DNA of 32,535 nt, taken from assembly GCA_025774645.1 (NCBI GenBank), contig JALGVN010000001.1:1-32535 (forward strand). Direction: 5' to 3'. The number at the start of each line of letters is the position of its first letter. Position 1 is the stretch's first letter. The translations under genes and the position numbers were made by a program. Below the pieces are notes generated by a model. It ran no database searches. It was not told where the DNA came from and saw only the letters and a list, made by a program, of their open reading frames with translations. Below are positions 16,089-24,052 of this stretch, in pieces. This stretch comes from a bacterium (GTDB lineage Bacteria > Joyebacterota > Joyebacteria > Joyebacterales > Joyebacteraceae).

Positions 16089-17967
16089 CGAGCGCCCCCT
16101 CCCCGTCCGGCCCCGTCTCGGCCTGAGCGGCCGGCGGATCCTGCGCCCCCTCGAGAGAGAGCTCGAAGATCTCGATCACCGGGTTGTGGAACGAGCGGCC
16201 CGGCCCGCGGTCGATCGTCGGCATCGCCGTCCCCTCGACGAAGCGGGAGACGAGTGTGCCGTTCTCCCCGACCCAGTCGACGAGCGTGCTCGGACTCGGC
16301 GTCGGCGGCGGCTCCGCGCCGGCCATCGGTCGCGCGGGGTCCGCCTTGCTCGTCAGGATCAGGTAGCGCGGAGCGATCCTCTCGATCTCCGCCACCATCG
16401 CCGCCTGGTCGTCCGCGGCGGCGGTGATTCGGAAGAGCATCTGTCCCATGCCGGATCCGAAGACCCGGTACTGCGGATGTCTGGCGCGTCCGATGTCGAG
16501 CTCGAGCTCGTTGATTCGCCGCTTCGAGGCGCTCCACGAGGACACGCCCGTCGAGTCCGCCCCGACGGCGTACTCGAGCTGCGCGGTCGTACGGTTGAGC
16601 TCCGGCCCGTACGCCTCGACGACGAGCGTGGTCCCGGGCTCCACGTTCTCCTCGACCCAGCGTTTCGCCTGCGAGCGCGTGTCGACGGCGCCGATCGCCC
16701 TGTCGAACCGGATCGACGGCCACGCGGTGAGCGCCAGCGCGACGATCGCGACGGCGGTTCCCGCGATGGCCCTCGACGACGCGCGCGACGAACGCCGCCG
16801 TCCGGACGCCCGGTCACCCGTCCCAAGCCCGAACGCGATGACGAACCCCGCGCCGGCCAGGGCCGCGATCGCAGGGATCGCCTGCGTGACGTACGTCGAG
16901 CGCTTCACGGTGATCGCGATCAGAAACGCGAGAACGCACGCCGTGTAGACGAGGGCGATGAGAGCGCCTGCGAACGCCAGCTCGGGATCGCCGGGCTCGG
17001 GCGCACCGCGGCCCCTCCCGCGACGCGCGTGCCGACCGTGGGGAAGACCGCGCCGGAGCACGAGGACGAACCCGAGGATCGCCGACGCGAGGACCGGATA
17101 CCCGATTCCCCGGACGAGGCTCTTCCCGAACACATCCCCGAGCCCCCGCCAGATCGAGGCCGCCTCCTGGGCGACGCCCGCCTCCGAGACCATCGTGAAC
17201 TGCATGAGCACGTCTCTCGAGAACTCCCCCGCGCTCAGGACCGCGTACGGCGTACCGATCACGAAGCCGACGACGCACGCGGCGACCGCGGCCGGGAGGA
17301 CCCACGCTCGAGTGGCACGTCTCGCCGCGAGGAAGGCGAACGCGGTGAACGTGCCCGCGAAGACGATCACGCCGGGGTACTTGGCCGACGCCGCGAGTCC
17401 CGCGAGGAGCCCCGAGAGGACGAGCTGGCTCGCCCGCCCGGAGCGCACCGCGTAGAGTGCGAACAGAAGCGAGAGGGACGCGAGGAACGTCGTGGCCACG
17501 TCGGGCGTCGCGTAGTGCGAGTCGCGGACGTGGAGGAACACCACGGCGACCACCGCCGCCCCGATCAGACCCGCGGCTCTCCCGAACGCCGTCCGGCCGA
17601 AGAGGTACGTCGTCCAGACCGTGGCGACCCCGGCCGCCACCGAGACGTACCGACCGAGGAGCCAGAACGGCGTGATGTCGGTGAGGTATGCGCGCGCGAG
17701 GTCGAGCGGCCCGCCGAACGTGCCGGCCGCCTTCCCCACCAGATAGAAGACCGAGTAGACGCCGAACACGAAGTACATCATGAGCGACGGCCACCTGAAC
17801 CAGTGTGGGTTCAGGTCGCCGGTGCCGAAGCCGAGCGAGTGGATGAGGATCGAGCCTTCGTCGGGGTGGTAGGCGTGCGGAAGCCCCCACCCGATCCCCC
17901 ACAGGCGAATCCAGAGGGCGACCCCGATGATAACGACGAGGATGACTGTGGCGTTGCGTCGGCTCAT
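16081..17967 (-). CDS. GT39/ArnT-like (dolichyl-P-mannosyltransferase-type) membrane glycosyltransferase
   Basis: LWIRLWGIGWGLPHAYHPDEGSILIHSLGF, then many TM segments. ATG at 17967 preceded by GAGGAG. Overlaps the downstream start by 8 nt. Confidence 0.82.
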   Translation of the reverse strand: MSRRNATVILVVIIGVALWIRLWGIGWGLPHAYHPDEGSILIHSLGFGTGDLNPHWFRWPSLMMYFVFGVYSVFYLVGKAAGTFGGPLDLARAYLTDITPFWLLGRYVSVAAGVATVWTTYLFGRTAFGRAAGLIGAAVVAVVFLHVRDSHYATPDVATTFLASLSLLFALYAVRSGRASQLVLSGLLAGLAASAKYPGVIVFAGTFTAFAFLAARRATRAWVLPAAVAACVVGFVIGTPYAVLSAGEFSRDVLMQFTMVSEAGVAQEAASIWRGLGDVFGKSLVRGIGYPVLASAILGFVLVLRRGLPHGRHARRGRGRGAPEPGDPELAFAGALIALVYTACVLAFLIAITVKRSTYVTQAIPAIAALAGAGFVIAFGLGTGDRASGRRRSSRASSRAIAGTAVAIVALALTAWPSIRFDRAIGAVDTRSQAKRWVEENVEPGTTLVVEAYGPELNRTTAQLEYAVGADSTGVSSWSASKRRINELELDIGRARHPQYRVFGSGMGQMLFRITAAADDQAAMVAEIERIAPRYLILTSKADPARPMAGAEPPPTPSPSTLVDWVGENGTLVSRFVEGTAMPTIDRGPGRSFHNPVIEIFELSLEGAQDPPAAQAETGPDGEGALDG

Positions 17968-18022
17968 GCGCTCCTCTTCGGATCCGGTCCAGCGGCACAA
18001 TGCCGCGCGACCGGCGGCCCTG

Positions 18023-18382
18023 CTAGCTCCGCGAGATGACGAACACCCCGAGGCAGATGATCACGAGACCGATCGTCCTGACGGCCGAGATGTGTTCCCC
18101 AAGGATGAGCCAGGACGCCACGAAGACGAGCACATACGCGAGGCTCACCATCGGGTAAGCCAGGCTCAGATCCACGTTAGACACCACCGCGATCCATAGG
18201 ACGGCGGAGAGTCCGTAGCAGAGGAAACCGATCGCCACCTGCGGGACCTTGAGGATCGGGATGAGCTGGCCCCACACGCTTCCTGCCGACACCTCCCCGT
18301 AGATCATCATTCCCTTCTTCATGATGACCTGGCCGATGGCTCCCAGCATGACCGCCGCGAGGATGAGCGGGATTCCCTTCAT
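18023..18382 (-). CDS. SMR/EamA-like four-TM small membrane transporter (possible lipid-linked sugar flippase subunit)
   Basis: 119 aa: MKGIPLILAAVMLGAIGQVIMKKGM...YGLSAVLWIAVVSNVDLSLAYPMVSLAYVLVFVASWLILGEHISAVRTIGLVIICLGVFVISRS. ATG preceded by GGAGGAGG. Confidence 0.82.
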   Translation of the reverse strand: MKGIPLILAAVMLGAIGQVIMKKGMMIYGEVSAGSVWGQLIPILKVPQVAIGFLCYGLSAVLWIAVVSNVDLSLAYPMVSLAYVLVFVASWLILGEHISAVRTIGLVIICLGVFVISRS

Positions 18383-18409
18383 CGAGCGCCTCCTCCACGA
18401 AACCGGATC

Positions 18410-18426
18410 GGCCGCGCGCCGCGGCC
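18410..18426 (-). other. Perfect GC hairpin in the GT2/SMR intergenic gap
   Basis: GGCCGCG-CGC-CGCGGCC, 7-bp perfect stem with a 3-nt loop inside the 55-bp gap 18383-18437. Possible attenuator or mRNA-stability element. Confidence 0.3.
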
Positions 18427-18437
18427 TCGGGCTCGGA

Positions 18438-19190
18438 CTACGATGGTCTCCTGATGGCCTGACGTCCTGCGGTGACCATCACGAGGTACCGTCTGATCGT
18501 GTCCACGATGTTCATCTTGCTGGCGCCGCCCTTCCTGTCGTACCTGAGGACGAGCGGCACTTCGGTCACGCGCGACGGAAGCTGCGCGAGCTTGAGGAGC
18601 ACCTCGGCGGACGAGACGAACCCCGACTCCGTGATGAGGTCGTCGCCGAACGTCCTGAAGCCGTCCGCGAGGGTCGAGCCCCTGTATGCCCTGTAGCCGC
18701 ACGAGTAGTCGCGCGCGCCGGGCACCCGCAGGAACGTCCTCAAGAGCATGCTCGCTCCCTTGCTCAGGAAGCTGCGAAGCGGCGAGAGGCCGACCTCCCT
18801 GCCGCCCTTCGCGTACCTCGAGGCGATGACGATGTCGTAGCCTTCGTCGATCTTCTCGAGCATGTCGGGAATGATCGAAGGGTCGTGCGTGTCGTCGGTG
18901 TCCATCCCGACGACGACGCCGTCTTCGCCGGCCATGTCCTTCGCGCGCGAGAATCCCGTCCGCAGGGCCTCGCCGAGACCCCGGTTGGTCTCGTGCGTCT
19001 CGACGGTGAGATCGAGCTTGAGCTGTCCCGCGTGCTCCCTGGCCTTGTTCGCGGTGCCGTCGGCGCTCCCGTCGTCGACGAGGAGCACGGACGCGGGACC
19101 GTCGAGACGGCGGAACGTCGCCGCGATCTTCTCGAGCAGCGGCCCGATCGCCCCGGACTCGTTGTACGCGGGCAGCATTACCACAAGCAT
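18438..19190 (-). CDS. GT2-family polyprenyl-phosphate sugar synthase (DPM1/ArnC-like)
   Basis: MLPAYNESGAIGPLLEKIAATF...VLLVDDGSADGT...GLGEALRTGFSRA...VGMDTDDTHDPSIIPDML...ASRYAKGGREVGLSPLRSFLSKGAS. Confidence 0.88.
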   Translation of the reverse strand: MLVVMLPAYNESGAIGPLLEKIAATFRRLDGPASVLLVDDGSADGTANKAREHAGQLKLDLTVETHETNRGLGEALRTGFSRAKDMAGEDGVVVGMDTDDTHDPSIIPDMLEKIDEGYDIVIASRYAKGGREVGLSPLRSFLSKGASMLLRTFLRVPGARDYSCGYRAYRGSTLADGFRTFGDDLITESGFVSSAEVLLKLAQLPSRVTEVPLVLRYDRKGGASKMNIVDTIRRYLVMVTAGRQAIRRPS

Positions 19191-20344
19191 CGGTTGGTGT
19201 CCCTCTCCCCCGCCACGAAGTCCGGCGGGCGCATCGCCTTCCCGACCCCGTACGCGCTCTCGATGGCGTCGACGATCCGCTTGCTCGCGCGGCCGTCGCC
19301 GTACGGGTTCACTGCGTTCGCCATCGACTCGTAGAGCTCGTCGTCGGTCAGGAGCGCGGAGATCTCGTCGACGATCGTCTCAACGCCCGTGCCTACGATT
19401 CGCACGGTCCCGGACTCGACCGCCTCGGGCCTCTCCGTCTCGTTCCTGAGAACGAGGACCGGCTTCCCCAGCGCCGGCGCCTCTTCCTGAAGACCGCCCG
19501 AATCGGTCACGACGATCGCGGCGTTCTTCATGAGATCGACGAACCGCTCGTAGGGCATCGGGTCGACGAGGTGGATCCGTTCGTGACCGGAGAGGAGTGC
19601 GTGCGCCGTCTCCCGAACGCGGGGGTTCAGGTGCACCGGGTAGACGACGTCGATCCCGAGCGAGTCGTCGGCCACGATCCTGAGAGCCCGACAGATGTCC
19701 TCGAGCGGTCTCCCGAAGTTCTCCCGCCTGTGCGCCGTGACGAGGACGTAGCGGTCGCCGACGGGGATGCCGTGAGACGGCGCGTGAGGGTCGCCCGCGA
19801 TCTCGAGGAGGGCGTCGATGACCGTGTTGCCCGTGACGTAGATCGAGCCGGCCGAGATCCTCTCGTCGAGGAGGTTCTGCCTCGCCCGCACGGTCGGAGC
19901 GAAGTGGTAGGACGACAGCGAGTCCGCGACCCTCCGGTTCATCTCCTCCGGGAACGGCGTGTAGAGGGAGTGCGTTCGGAGTCCGGCTTCGACGTGGCCG
20001 ACGGGGATCTTCCTGTAGAACGCGGCCAGGGACGCGGCCATGGTCGTGGTTGTGTCGCCGTGCACGAGGATGAGGTCGGGGTTCTCGGTCGCTATCACCG
20101 AGTCGAGACCCTCGAGGACACACGTGGCCACGCGCCACGGCGGCTGGTCGTCGGTCATCACGCACAGGTCGACGTCCGGGGTGATCCGGAAGATCTCGAG
20201 CACCTGGTCGAGCATCTCGCGGTGCTGGCCGGTGACGCATACGCGTGATTCGATCAGCCCCTCTCGGGAGGCCAGCTCCTCGATGACGGGGGCCATCTTG
20301 ATCGCCTCGGGACGGGTCCCGAAAACCGACAGCACTCTGATCAT
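19178..20344 (-). CDS. wecB: UDP-N-acetylglucosamine 2-epimerase (non-hydrolysing)
   Basis: IRVLSVFGTRPEAIKMAPVIEEL, VCVTGQHREMLDQVLEIF, DLILVHGDTTTTMAASLAAFY, VGHVEAGLRTHSLYTPFPEEMNRR, VTAHRRENFGRPLEDIC, VTDSGGLQEEAPALGKPVLVLRNETERPEAVESGT. Confidence 0.95.
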   Translation of the reverse strand: MIRVLSVFGTRPEAIKMAPVIEELASREGLIESRVCVTGQHREMLDQVLEIFRITPDVDLCVMTDDQPPWRVATCVLEGLDSVIATENPDLILVHGDTTTTMAASLAAFYRKIPVGHVEAGLRTHSLYTPFPEEMNRRVADSLSSYHFAPTVRARQNLLDERISAGSIYVTGNTVIDALLEIAGDPHAPSHGIPVGDRYVLVTAHRRENFGRPLEDICRALRIVADDSLGIDVVYPVHLNPRVRETAHALLSGHERIHLVDPMPYERFVDLMKNAAIVVTDSGGLQEEAPALGKPVLVLRNETERPEAVESGTVRIVGTGVETIVDEISALLTDDELYESMANAVNPYGDGRASKRIVDAIESAYGVGKAMRPPDFVAGERDTNRCLW

Positions 20345-20349
20345 CTGGG

Positions 20350-22599
20350 CTACTCCTCCTCCTCGAGCTCGCAGCTGTCTGCCGTGTAGCCGTAATAGCG
20401 GTAGTCGTAGTAGTACGGCAGCACGCGTTCAAGGTTGTTCACCACCACGCCGAGCACGTTGTCCTTCTCGTCCTTCTGCAGCCGAACGCCGCGTATGACC
20501 ACCTCGCGGGGGGTCACGCCGGCCCTGAGAACGATCACGACGCCGTCCACCTCGCCGCCCAGGATCATCGCATCGGGCACGGGCAGGTTGGGCGCGGTGT
20601 CGAGAATCACGGTGTCGAAGCTGGCGAGGAGCTCCGTCATGACGCGCGACCCGGGCATCGACTCGAGCAGCCACGTAGGCTGGTCTCGCCTGGTCCCGCA
20701 CGGCAGGACGAAGAGGTTCGGCAGCTTCGTGGGCTTGATGTCCGTGCCGAGGAGGTTCCCCCGCTCGAGCGCGTCGGAGAGGCCGGGCTTCGAGGCGACG
20801 CCCATGAGGTAGTGCGCGCGGGGCTTCCTGAGGTCGCAGTCGACGAGCACGGTCCTGTGCCCGTAGTGCTTCGCGAACGTGATGGCGAGCGAGGCCGCCG
20901 CGGTCGACTTCCCCTCTCCCCTGTTCGCGCTCGTGACGAGGATCGACTTCGGGATGTCGCATCCCGCTCCCCGCGCGATCCTCCTCGCCATCCTCCTGAA
21001 CTCGAAGCTGACGGCGGTCTCCCGCACCATGTGTCGGAGGAGTTCGGAGTCACCGGTAGCGGGCAAGCCCCCCTTCTTTCTGTGCTTCTTCTTCGCCTTC
21101 TTCTCCCGCGCCGAGATGCCCCGGAGGACGTCGCTGGCCGGGATGGTCGCCAGGACGGGAGAGCCGACCGCTGCCTCGATCTCCTCGATGTTCTTGAACG
21201 ACGAGTCTCCCTGCTCCGAGACGAGAATCGCTCCGAGCCCGATCACGAAGCCGCCGAAGACCGACATCACGAGGATCATCAGTTTGTCCGGGGCGACGGG
21301 CGCGGTCGGGCGGACCGGAGGTTCTAACACCTCGAACCGTCCGCCCGCTCTCGCGGCCTCGAGCGCCTCGGTGATCTGGCCGGCGGCCGTCTGCTGAAGG
21401 AACGCATCGTAGAGGGCGCGCGTCGACTCGACCTCCTGCTCCAGACGCCTGACCTCGAGCTGGCTTCCCGCGGCCGTGGCGCGACCGCGCGTGTAGTCCC
21501 GCATGAACCTGCCCAGTACGTTCGCGCGCTCCGAGATCATCCGCTCCTCGAGCCCGGCGATCCTGTACTGAACGAAGGCCTCCACTACGTCCGCTCCCGC
21601 TCCGGGAACGGCGGCGGCGGCGAGCCTCCTCGCCTCCTGGCGGTACCGGTCCTTCTTCTCGACCTCGCTGACGTAGAGCGTCGTGATCTCCGAGCCCTCC
21701 CGCGTCGAGAGGACGAGCACGGAGGCCACTTCCCGCTCGAGCTCCACGAGCTGCTGGGTGTAGGACGTTGTGAGATCTGACTCGAGCGTCGAGAGCCTGG
21801 TGAACGCGCTCCCGGCCACGCTCATGAGGTCGGACCGCCGCTCGTTGACCCGCTCCCCGGCACGGTCCCGCTCCACCGTCGCCTGGCTGATGAGGATGTC
21901 GACCCGCCCGACGTTCGCGGCGTTGACGGGGTTCGCGATCGAGACGCTCACCGCCTGGCTCTCGCGGTACTGCTTCAGGCGCTCCTCGACGTCGTCGAGC
22001 TTCTGCTGGTAGATGACGAGCTGCTCGATGCTGAAGTCGTAGACCGCCCTGATCTCCTCGAGCTGCTCGCGATTCGACGAGCTCACGAACGCGTTCGTGA
22101 TGTGCTGCGCCAGGAGGGTCGCCCGATCGGGGTCGGTGTCCCGCACGACGACCTGGAATCCGTCGGTCGACGTCCGATGGACGCTGATCCTCCGCTGGAG
22201 CCCCTCTACCGCCTTCCCCTGTGCGAGGTCCTCTACCGAGGTCGCCGGGTCCTGGGCGTTCAGTTCCTCCGCCCACGCCCTGATCGCCGGGTCTTCGGCG
22301 AGGTCGAGCGTGCGGACGAGCTCGAGGAGGAACGTCCTGCTCTTGAGCTTCTCCTGCACGCGAGAGAGCTGCTCCTCCGCCGGCGACCGTCCGATGATCT
22401 GCGCGAGCCCCTCCGACAGCCGCTCCTGGACCTTGACGACGATCGTGCTCCGGGCTTCGTAGACCGGTGCGAGCGTCTGCGAGATACCGAAGCCCGCGGC
22501 TCCGGCCACGAGGACCGGGATGATAAGGAGCCACTTCCGCCTCCACACGACCCTCAAGAGCGCCATCAGGTCGATCGTCTGTGCCGGCTGGTCAGGCAT
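20350..22599 (-). CDS. Polysaccharide co-polymerase / BY-type tyrosine autokinase (Wzc-like)
   Basis: N-terminal Wzz-like TM domain and coiled coil; second TM near LMILVMSVFGGFVIGLGAILVSEQ; kinase with ANRGEGKSTAAASLAI (Walker A) and RTVLVDCDLRKPRAHYL (Walker A'); C-terminal Tyr cluster YYYDYRYYGYTADSCELEEEE. Confidence 0.92.
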   Translation of the reverse strand: MPDQPAQTIDLMALLRVVWRRKWLLIIPVLVAGAAGFGISQTLAPVYEARSTIVVKVQERLSEGLAQIIGRSPAEEQLSRVQEKLKSRTFLLELVRTLDLAEDPAIRAWAEELNAQDPATSVEDLAQGKAVEGLQRRISVHRTSTDGFQVVVRDTDPDRATLLAQHITNAFVSSSNREQLEEIRAVYDFSIEQLVIYQQKLDDVEERLKQYRESQAVSVSIANPVNAANVGRVDILISQATVERDRAGERVNERRSDLMSVAGSAFTRLSTLESDLTTSYTQQLVELEREVASVLVLSTREGSEITTLYVSEVEKKDRYRQEARRLAAAAVPGAGADVVEAFVQYRIAGLEERMISERANVLGRFMRDYTRGRATAAGSQLEVRRLEQEVESTRALYDAFLQQTAAGQITEALEAARAGGRFEVLEPPVRPTAPVAPDKLMILVMSVFGGFVIGLGAILVSEQGDSSFKNIEEIEAAVGSPVLATIPASDVLRGISAREKKAKKKHRKKGGLPATGDSELLRHMVRETAVSFEFRRMARRIARGAGCDIPKSILVTSANRGEGKSTAAASLAITFAKHYGHRTVLVDCDLRKPRAHYLMGVASKPGLSDALERGNLLGTDIKPTKLPNLFVLPCGTRRDQPTWLLESMPGSRVMTELLASFDTVILDTAPNLPVPDAMILGGEVDGVVIVLRAGVTPREVVIRGVRLQKDEKDNVLGVVVNNLERVLPYYYDYRYYGYTADSCELEEEE

Positions 22600-22665
22600 G
22601 TACCCCCCGTGAATCCGGATGTATTCGTGGCATCGGCCCCGCCCTGCTCGTCGTTCGAGAAGCGC

Positions 22666-23697
22666 CTATGGAGTGGTCGTGGTCGTGGTCGTCGCTTGCT
22701 GAATCGCCGCGTTCCTGAACCTGCGGTCGTCGATCTCCCGCTCGATGCTGAGGTAGAGGAGGTAGGCGGTGAGCACCTGGGTCGTGGCCGTCAGAAGCGC
22801 GCCGGCCGCGTTCCAGAACTGCCCGGAGAACTCGTCCTTGACCGACCCGACGACCACGCGGTCTCCCGCCCTGAGGAAGAACGGCTTCGGCGTTCCGCGC
22901 TTGAGGATACTGTTGAGGTTCACCTTGGCGACCGCCTGCCCGTCCCCCGCGTCCATCACCACAGAGACCTCGTTCAGTTGTGCGTCGATCGTCGTGCCTC
23001 CGGCGACCGCGATGAGCTGGAAGAGGTCGATCCTGTCCGACGTCGGGTACGCTCCGGGCGTGTTCACCTCGCCGAAGATGTAGACCATGCCGGCGCCCGC
23101 GAGGCCACCGCCGCCGAGGATCGACGGGACTTCGATCGTGTCGCCCGGCATGAGCGCGGGGAGCGGTTGAGCGCTCTCGCCTCTCATGTACGCGCCGAGG
23201 TCGACGCTGATGAGTTCGGGTCCGCCGATCGAGGGTCTCAGGATCGAGACCTGCGAGAGGTCTGCGCTCGGCAGCGCGCCACCCGCGGAGCTGAGGAGCT
23301 GCAGGATGTCGGGGATGGCCTCGAAGCTGTAGCGGCCGGGCGCGGTGACCTGTCCCGTCAGAAAGACCGCGCGGCTGTTGAACTGCTCGACCGACACCGT
23401 GACCTGGGTGGTCTCCCTCGTGTAGTCCCTGAACCGCTGGACGAGCTCCCTCGAGAGTTCCGACGGAGTGAGTCCGGCCGCCATGAGTTCACCGATCGGC
23501 GGGAGCGTGATCGTCCCGTTCGATTTGACCGTGACGTCCCGGTCCAGATCGGCGTGACGCCAGACCGCGACCCTGAGCACGTCGCCCGGGCCGATGGTGT
23601 ACTCTATTCCCTGCTGCTGCGCCGGCGCGTCGATCGCAACAAGCGGCAGGATCATGGTAACGAGCAGAATCGATGACACGATCTTCCTGCTGGACAT
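22666..23697 (-). CDS. Polysaccharide export protein (Wza-like, SLBB domains)
   Basis: Signal peptide MSSRKIVSSILLVTMILPLVAIDAPAQQ, then YTIGPGDVLRVAVWRHADLDRDVTVKSNGTITLPPIGEL, SLBB-like VFLTGQVTAPGRYSF and VYIFGEVNTPGAYP. ATG 23697 preceded by GGGGGGA; the ORF start at 23844 is over-extended. Confidence 0.92.
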   Translation of the reverse strand: MSSRKIVSSILLVTMILPLVAIDAPAQQQGIEYTIGPGDVLRVAVWRHADLDRDVTVKSNGTITLPPIGELMAAGLTPSELSRELVQRFRDYTRETTQVTVSVEQFNSRAVFLTGQVTAPGRYSFEAIPDILQLLSSAGGALPSADLSQVSILRPSIGGPELISVDLGAYMRGESAQPLPALMPGDTIEVPSILGGGGLAGAGMVYIFGEVNTPGAYPTSDRIDLFQLIAVAGGTTIDAQLNEVSVVMDAGDGQAVAKVNLNSILKRGTPKPFFLRAGDRVVVGSVKDEFSGQFWNAAGALLTATTQVLTAYLLYLSIEREIDDRRFRNAAIQQATTTTTTTP

Positions 23698-23712
23698 CGC
23701 TTCGTCCCCCCG

Positions 23713-23723
23713 AGTCAGAACTG
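23713..23723. repeat. Direct repeat family B, copy 1
   Basis: AGTCAGAACTG, perfect 11-bp match to 23885-23895. Confidence 0.5.
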
Positions 23724-23847
23724 CGTGGAAGTCGCCGGTCTCACCGGCGGCGTCCCGTCTGTTCCACGTTCTCGCTGAATTCCCAGAGATGTGCGGCACG
23801 CGACGAGCGGTCCGGGACACGAGTCCCGCAGTCGCCCGGCGCACACA

Positions 23848-23876
23848 TGGTTACCGGGTACGGACACAGCGGTCAA
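23848..23876 (-). promoter_or_regulatory. Weak sigma70-like promoter candidate
   Basis: Minus strand TTGACC-N17-TAACCA: good -35, poor -10. Would give a leader of roughly 140 nt before ATG 23697. Confidence 0.25.
23852..23871. repeat. Direct repeat family A, copy 1 (20 bp)
   Basis: TACCGGGTACGGACACAGCG; 17/20 identical to 23994-24013, all differences transitions. Confidence 0.6.
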
Positions 23877-23881
23877 CAGGA

Positions 23882-23897
23882 AACAGTCAGAACTGTT
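23882..23897. promoter_or_regulatory. Perfect palindrome AACAGT-CAGA-ACTGTT (operator candidate) containing family B copy 2
   Basis: 6-4-6 perfect inverted repeat immediately upstream of the TTGACC -35-like hexamer (minus-strand sense). Includes AGTCAGAACTG at 23885-23895. Confidence 0.5.
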
Positions 23898-23953
23898 GCC
23901 TTTTCCGACACTTCCACCCCAGCGTCTCGCGAGTAGCATCTTTAACACCTTAC

Positions 23954-23971
23954 CCTGCAATGCGTTACAGG
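23954..23971. promoter_or_regulatory. Imperfect 18-bp palindrome CCTGCAATG/CGTTACAGG (operator candidate)
   Basis: 7/9 positions symmetric; the two asymmetric positions do not favour pairing on either transcript strand, so a DNA operator is more likely than an RNA stem. Confidence 0.45.
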
Positions 23972-23993
23972 TATCCACACCGGGAACCCGGCG

Positions 23994-24013
23994 TGCCGGG
24001 TGCGAACACAGCG
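23994..24013. repeat. Direct repeat family A, copy 2 (20 bp)
   Basis: TGCCGGGTGCGAACACAGCG; 17/20 identical to 23852-23871. Confidence 0.6.
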
Positions 24014-24052
24014 ACCCCCCGGAAAGCGCACATTGATGCACTTCCGGAGGGT
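24014..24052 (-). terminator. Long RNA hairpin downstream of ddl (U-less terminator, processing site or leader structure)
   Basis: Minus-strand RNA ACCCUCCGGAAGUGCA-UCAAUG-UGCGCUUUCCGGGGGGU folds as 11 bp + single bulged U + 5 bp with a 6-nt loop. Starts about 30 nt after the ddl stop. No U-tract follows. Confidence 0.5.

Noticed and set aside
2242-20432. Alternative minus-frame ORFs overlapping real genes (e.g. 2242-3336, 3417-5018, 7570-9735, 19380-20432)
   Set aside because: Arg-rich out-of-frame readings of genes with clear domain content in another frame.
23950-23980. Sigma54 (-24/-12) promoter at TGGATACCTGTAACGCATTGCA (minus strand)
   Set aside because: The GG-to-GC spacing is wrong (no GG-N10-GC), so it does not fit the consensus.
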